Assembly (NCBI GenBank): GCA_025927435.1 | Contig: JAICLM010000147.1 | Coordinates: 1 to 5,668 of the forward strand | Direction: 5' to 3' | From: Thermoleophilia bacterium | GTDB taxonomy: Bacteria; Actinomycetota; Thermoleophilia; Gaiellales; Gaiellaceae | Length of the DNA: 5,668 nucleotides | Shown: positions 4,703-5,668 of the stretch, piece by piece | Layout of the letters: the number at the start of each line of letters is the position of its first letter | Numbering within the stretch: position 1 is the first letter of the stretch | Program-made: the position numbers and the translations under genes | Notes under the pieces: model-generated | Databases searched by the model: none | The model's input: the letters and a program-made list of their open reading frames with translations, nothing else | Told to the model about the DNA's origin: nothing

Positions 4703-5668
4703 GCAGGCAGTGTCTCGCGCGCGGCGACCTTCGGCACGCGGAGGCGCACGGTGAAGACGGTGCGCGTGCCCTGCCGACTCTCGACGCCGACGTCGCCGCC
4801 CATCGCCAGCGTCAGCTCCTTCACGATCGCGAGGCCCAGGCCGGTGCCGACCTTGCGCTCGAGTCCGTAGCGCTCATGGAGGTAGAAGCGCTCGAACGCG
4901 TGCTCGGTGTCCGCCTCCGCGAGCCCCGGGCCGGTGTCCTCGACGCGCAGGACTCCCGGCTCAGCGACCACCCGCACCTCGCCGCCGGGCGGCGTCAGGC
5001 GCAACGCGTTCTCCACGAGGTTCGAGACGATCTGGAGGACCCGGTCGGCGTCGGCGATCGCCGGCGCGGGGCCGTCCGCGATCGCGTGCAGCTCGACGCC
5101 GAAGCTCTCGGCCTGCTGCTCGTAGCGGCGCACGGCGTCGTCGGCGACCTCGGCGAGGTCGATCTCGGTGTTGTGCACGCTGAAATCGGTCCGGTTCATC
5201 CGCGCGAGGTCGAGGAGGTCGCGGACGAGCCGCTCGAGCCGCCGCGCCTCGGCAGCGACCGTTGCGGCGGCTTCACGCGGATCGACAGCGCCGTCCTCGA
5301 CGGCCTCGGCATAGCCGCGGATCGCGGTGAGCGGCGTCTTCAGCTCGTGACTGACCGAGAGCAGGAAGTTCCGCTCCGCCTCCTGAGCTCTCTGGAGCTG
5401 CGCCGCGAGGTCGTTGAACGCAGCTGCCAGGGTCGCGATCTCCGTCGCTCCCTCCACAGGGACAGGCTCCGGCTGTGTGCCTCGCGCGAGCGTGCGCGCG
5501 GCGCCCGCGATCCGGTCGACCGGCCGTGAGATGCGGCGCGCGAGGCGGAACGCGGCGAGCGCGGCGAGGAGCCCTCCGGACGCGGCGGCGATGAGAAGCC
5601 CCCAGACGTACGGCGACAGGAGCGACTGCGTCGCGATCCGGGGCCGCAGGAGGATGAGCGTCCCGGGG
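4699..5668 (-). CDS. Sensor histidine kinase of a two-component system, 5' end cut by window edge
   Basis: The frame stays open to the right edge; I translated it from 5667, giving 322 in-window residues. A hydrophobic segment (about 18-40, PYVWGLLIAAASGGLLAALAAF) ends in basic residues, so it is the last transmembrane helix. A HAMP linker follows (about 41-95, RRISRPVDRIAGAARTL to FNDLAAQL). The HisKA dimerisation helix has FLLSVSHELKTPL with the phospho-accepting His at in-window residue 107 (codon 5349-5347). The ATPase domain shows the N box NLVENALRLTP (216-226), DTGPGL (244-249), the F box FERFY (259-263) and GTGLGLA (274-280). All key residues are present, so it should autophosphorylate. 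The sensor domain lies outside the window, as does any response regulator, which normally precedes such a gene. The internal GTG at 5457 is not the real start, since it would remove the membrane helix and HAMP. The signal sensed cannot be inferred. Confidence 0.95.
   Translation of the reverse strand, partial: PGTLILLRPRIATQSLLSPYVWGLLIAAASGGLLAALAAFRLARRISRPVDRIAGAARTLARGTQPEPVPVEGATEIATLAAAFNDLAAQLQRAQEAERNFLLSVSHELKTPLTAIRGYAEAVEDGAVDPREAAATVAAEARRLERLVRDLLDLARMNRTDFSVHNTEIDLAEVADDAVRRYEQQAESFGVELHAIADGPAPAIADADRVLQIVSNLVENALRLTPPGGEVRVVAEPGVLRVEDTGPGLAEADTEHAFERFYLHERYGLERKVGTGLGLAIVKELTLAMGGDVGVESRQGTRTVFTVRLRVPKVAARETLPA

Noticed and set aside
3782..4870. A 362-codon plus-strand frame opposite the dehydratase and kinase genes
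   Set aside because: It has no recognisable domain and lies fully antisense to two genes with complete catalytic motifs.
4699..5457. Histidine kinase starting at the internal GTG at 5457
   Set aside because: The frame continues upstream through a HAMP linker and a membrane helix to the window edge, so this GTG is an internal valine codon.

Overview
The window is a dense, high-GC (about 70% by eye) bacterial segment. Every supportable gene lies on the minus strand, so transcription runs from the right edge to the left edge. The base composition, GTG starts, C/G-ending codons and gene order rpmE - DUF1385 - osmC - prfA - prmC - tsaC suggest an actinobacterium. The DUF1385 (YqhQ-like) gene beside prfA suggests a deep-branching, Thermoleophilia-like lineage rather than Streptomyces or Mycobacterium, but that placement is an inference from memory and is not proven by the sequence.

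In transcription order: (1) a sensor histidine kinase cut by the right edge, with its last membrane helix, HAMP, HisKA and HATPase domains visible; (2) a PLP-dependent threonine/serine dehydratase of the short form without an ACT domain; (3) rpmE, ribosomal protein L31 of the zinc-binding type; (4) a DUF1385/YqhQ-like membrane protein; (5) an OsmC-family peroxidase; (6) prfA, release factor 1; (7) prmC, the methyltransferase that modifies the GGQ glutamine of release factors; (8) the first 119 codons of tsaC/ywlC (Sua5/YrdC family), cut by the left edge.

The eight genes are packed without usable intergenic space. Three junctions are 4-base stop/start overlaps (GTGA, ATGA, ATGA), one is a direct TAA-ATG abutment, and the other three gaps are 15, 8 and 11 bases. 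No internal promoter, terminator, tRNA, repeat array or mobile element is visible. The simplest reading is one polycistronic, translationally coupled operon. Its downstream half serves translation: L31 is part of the ribosome, RF1 terminates at UAA/UAG, PrmC activates RF1, and TsaC makes the activated intermediate for t6A37 in tRNAs reading ANN codons. The upstream half adds a membrane sensor and a threonine-consuming enzyme.

I see no clearly new biological system. The points worth a second look are the coupling of a two-component sensor and a threonine dehydratase to a translation operon, the uncharacterised DUF1385 membrane protein within it, the same-frame DUF1385/osmC junction, and unusually compact versions of PrmC and TsaC.
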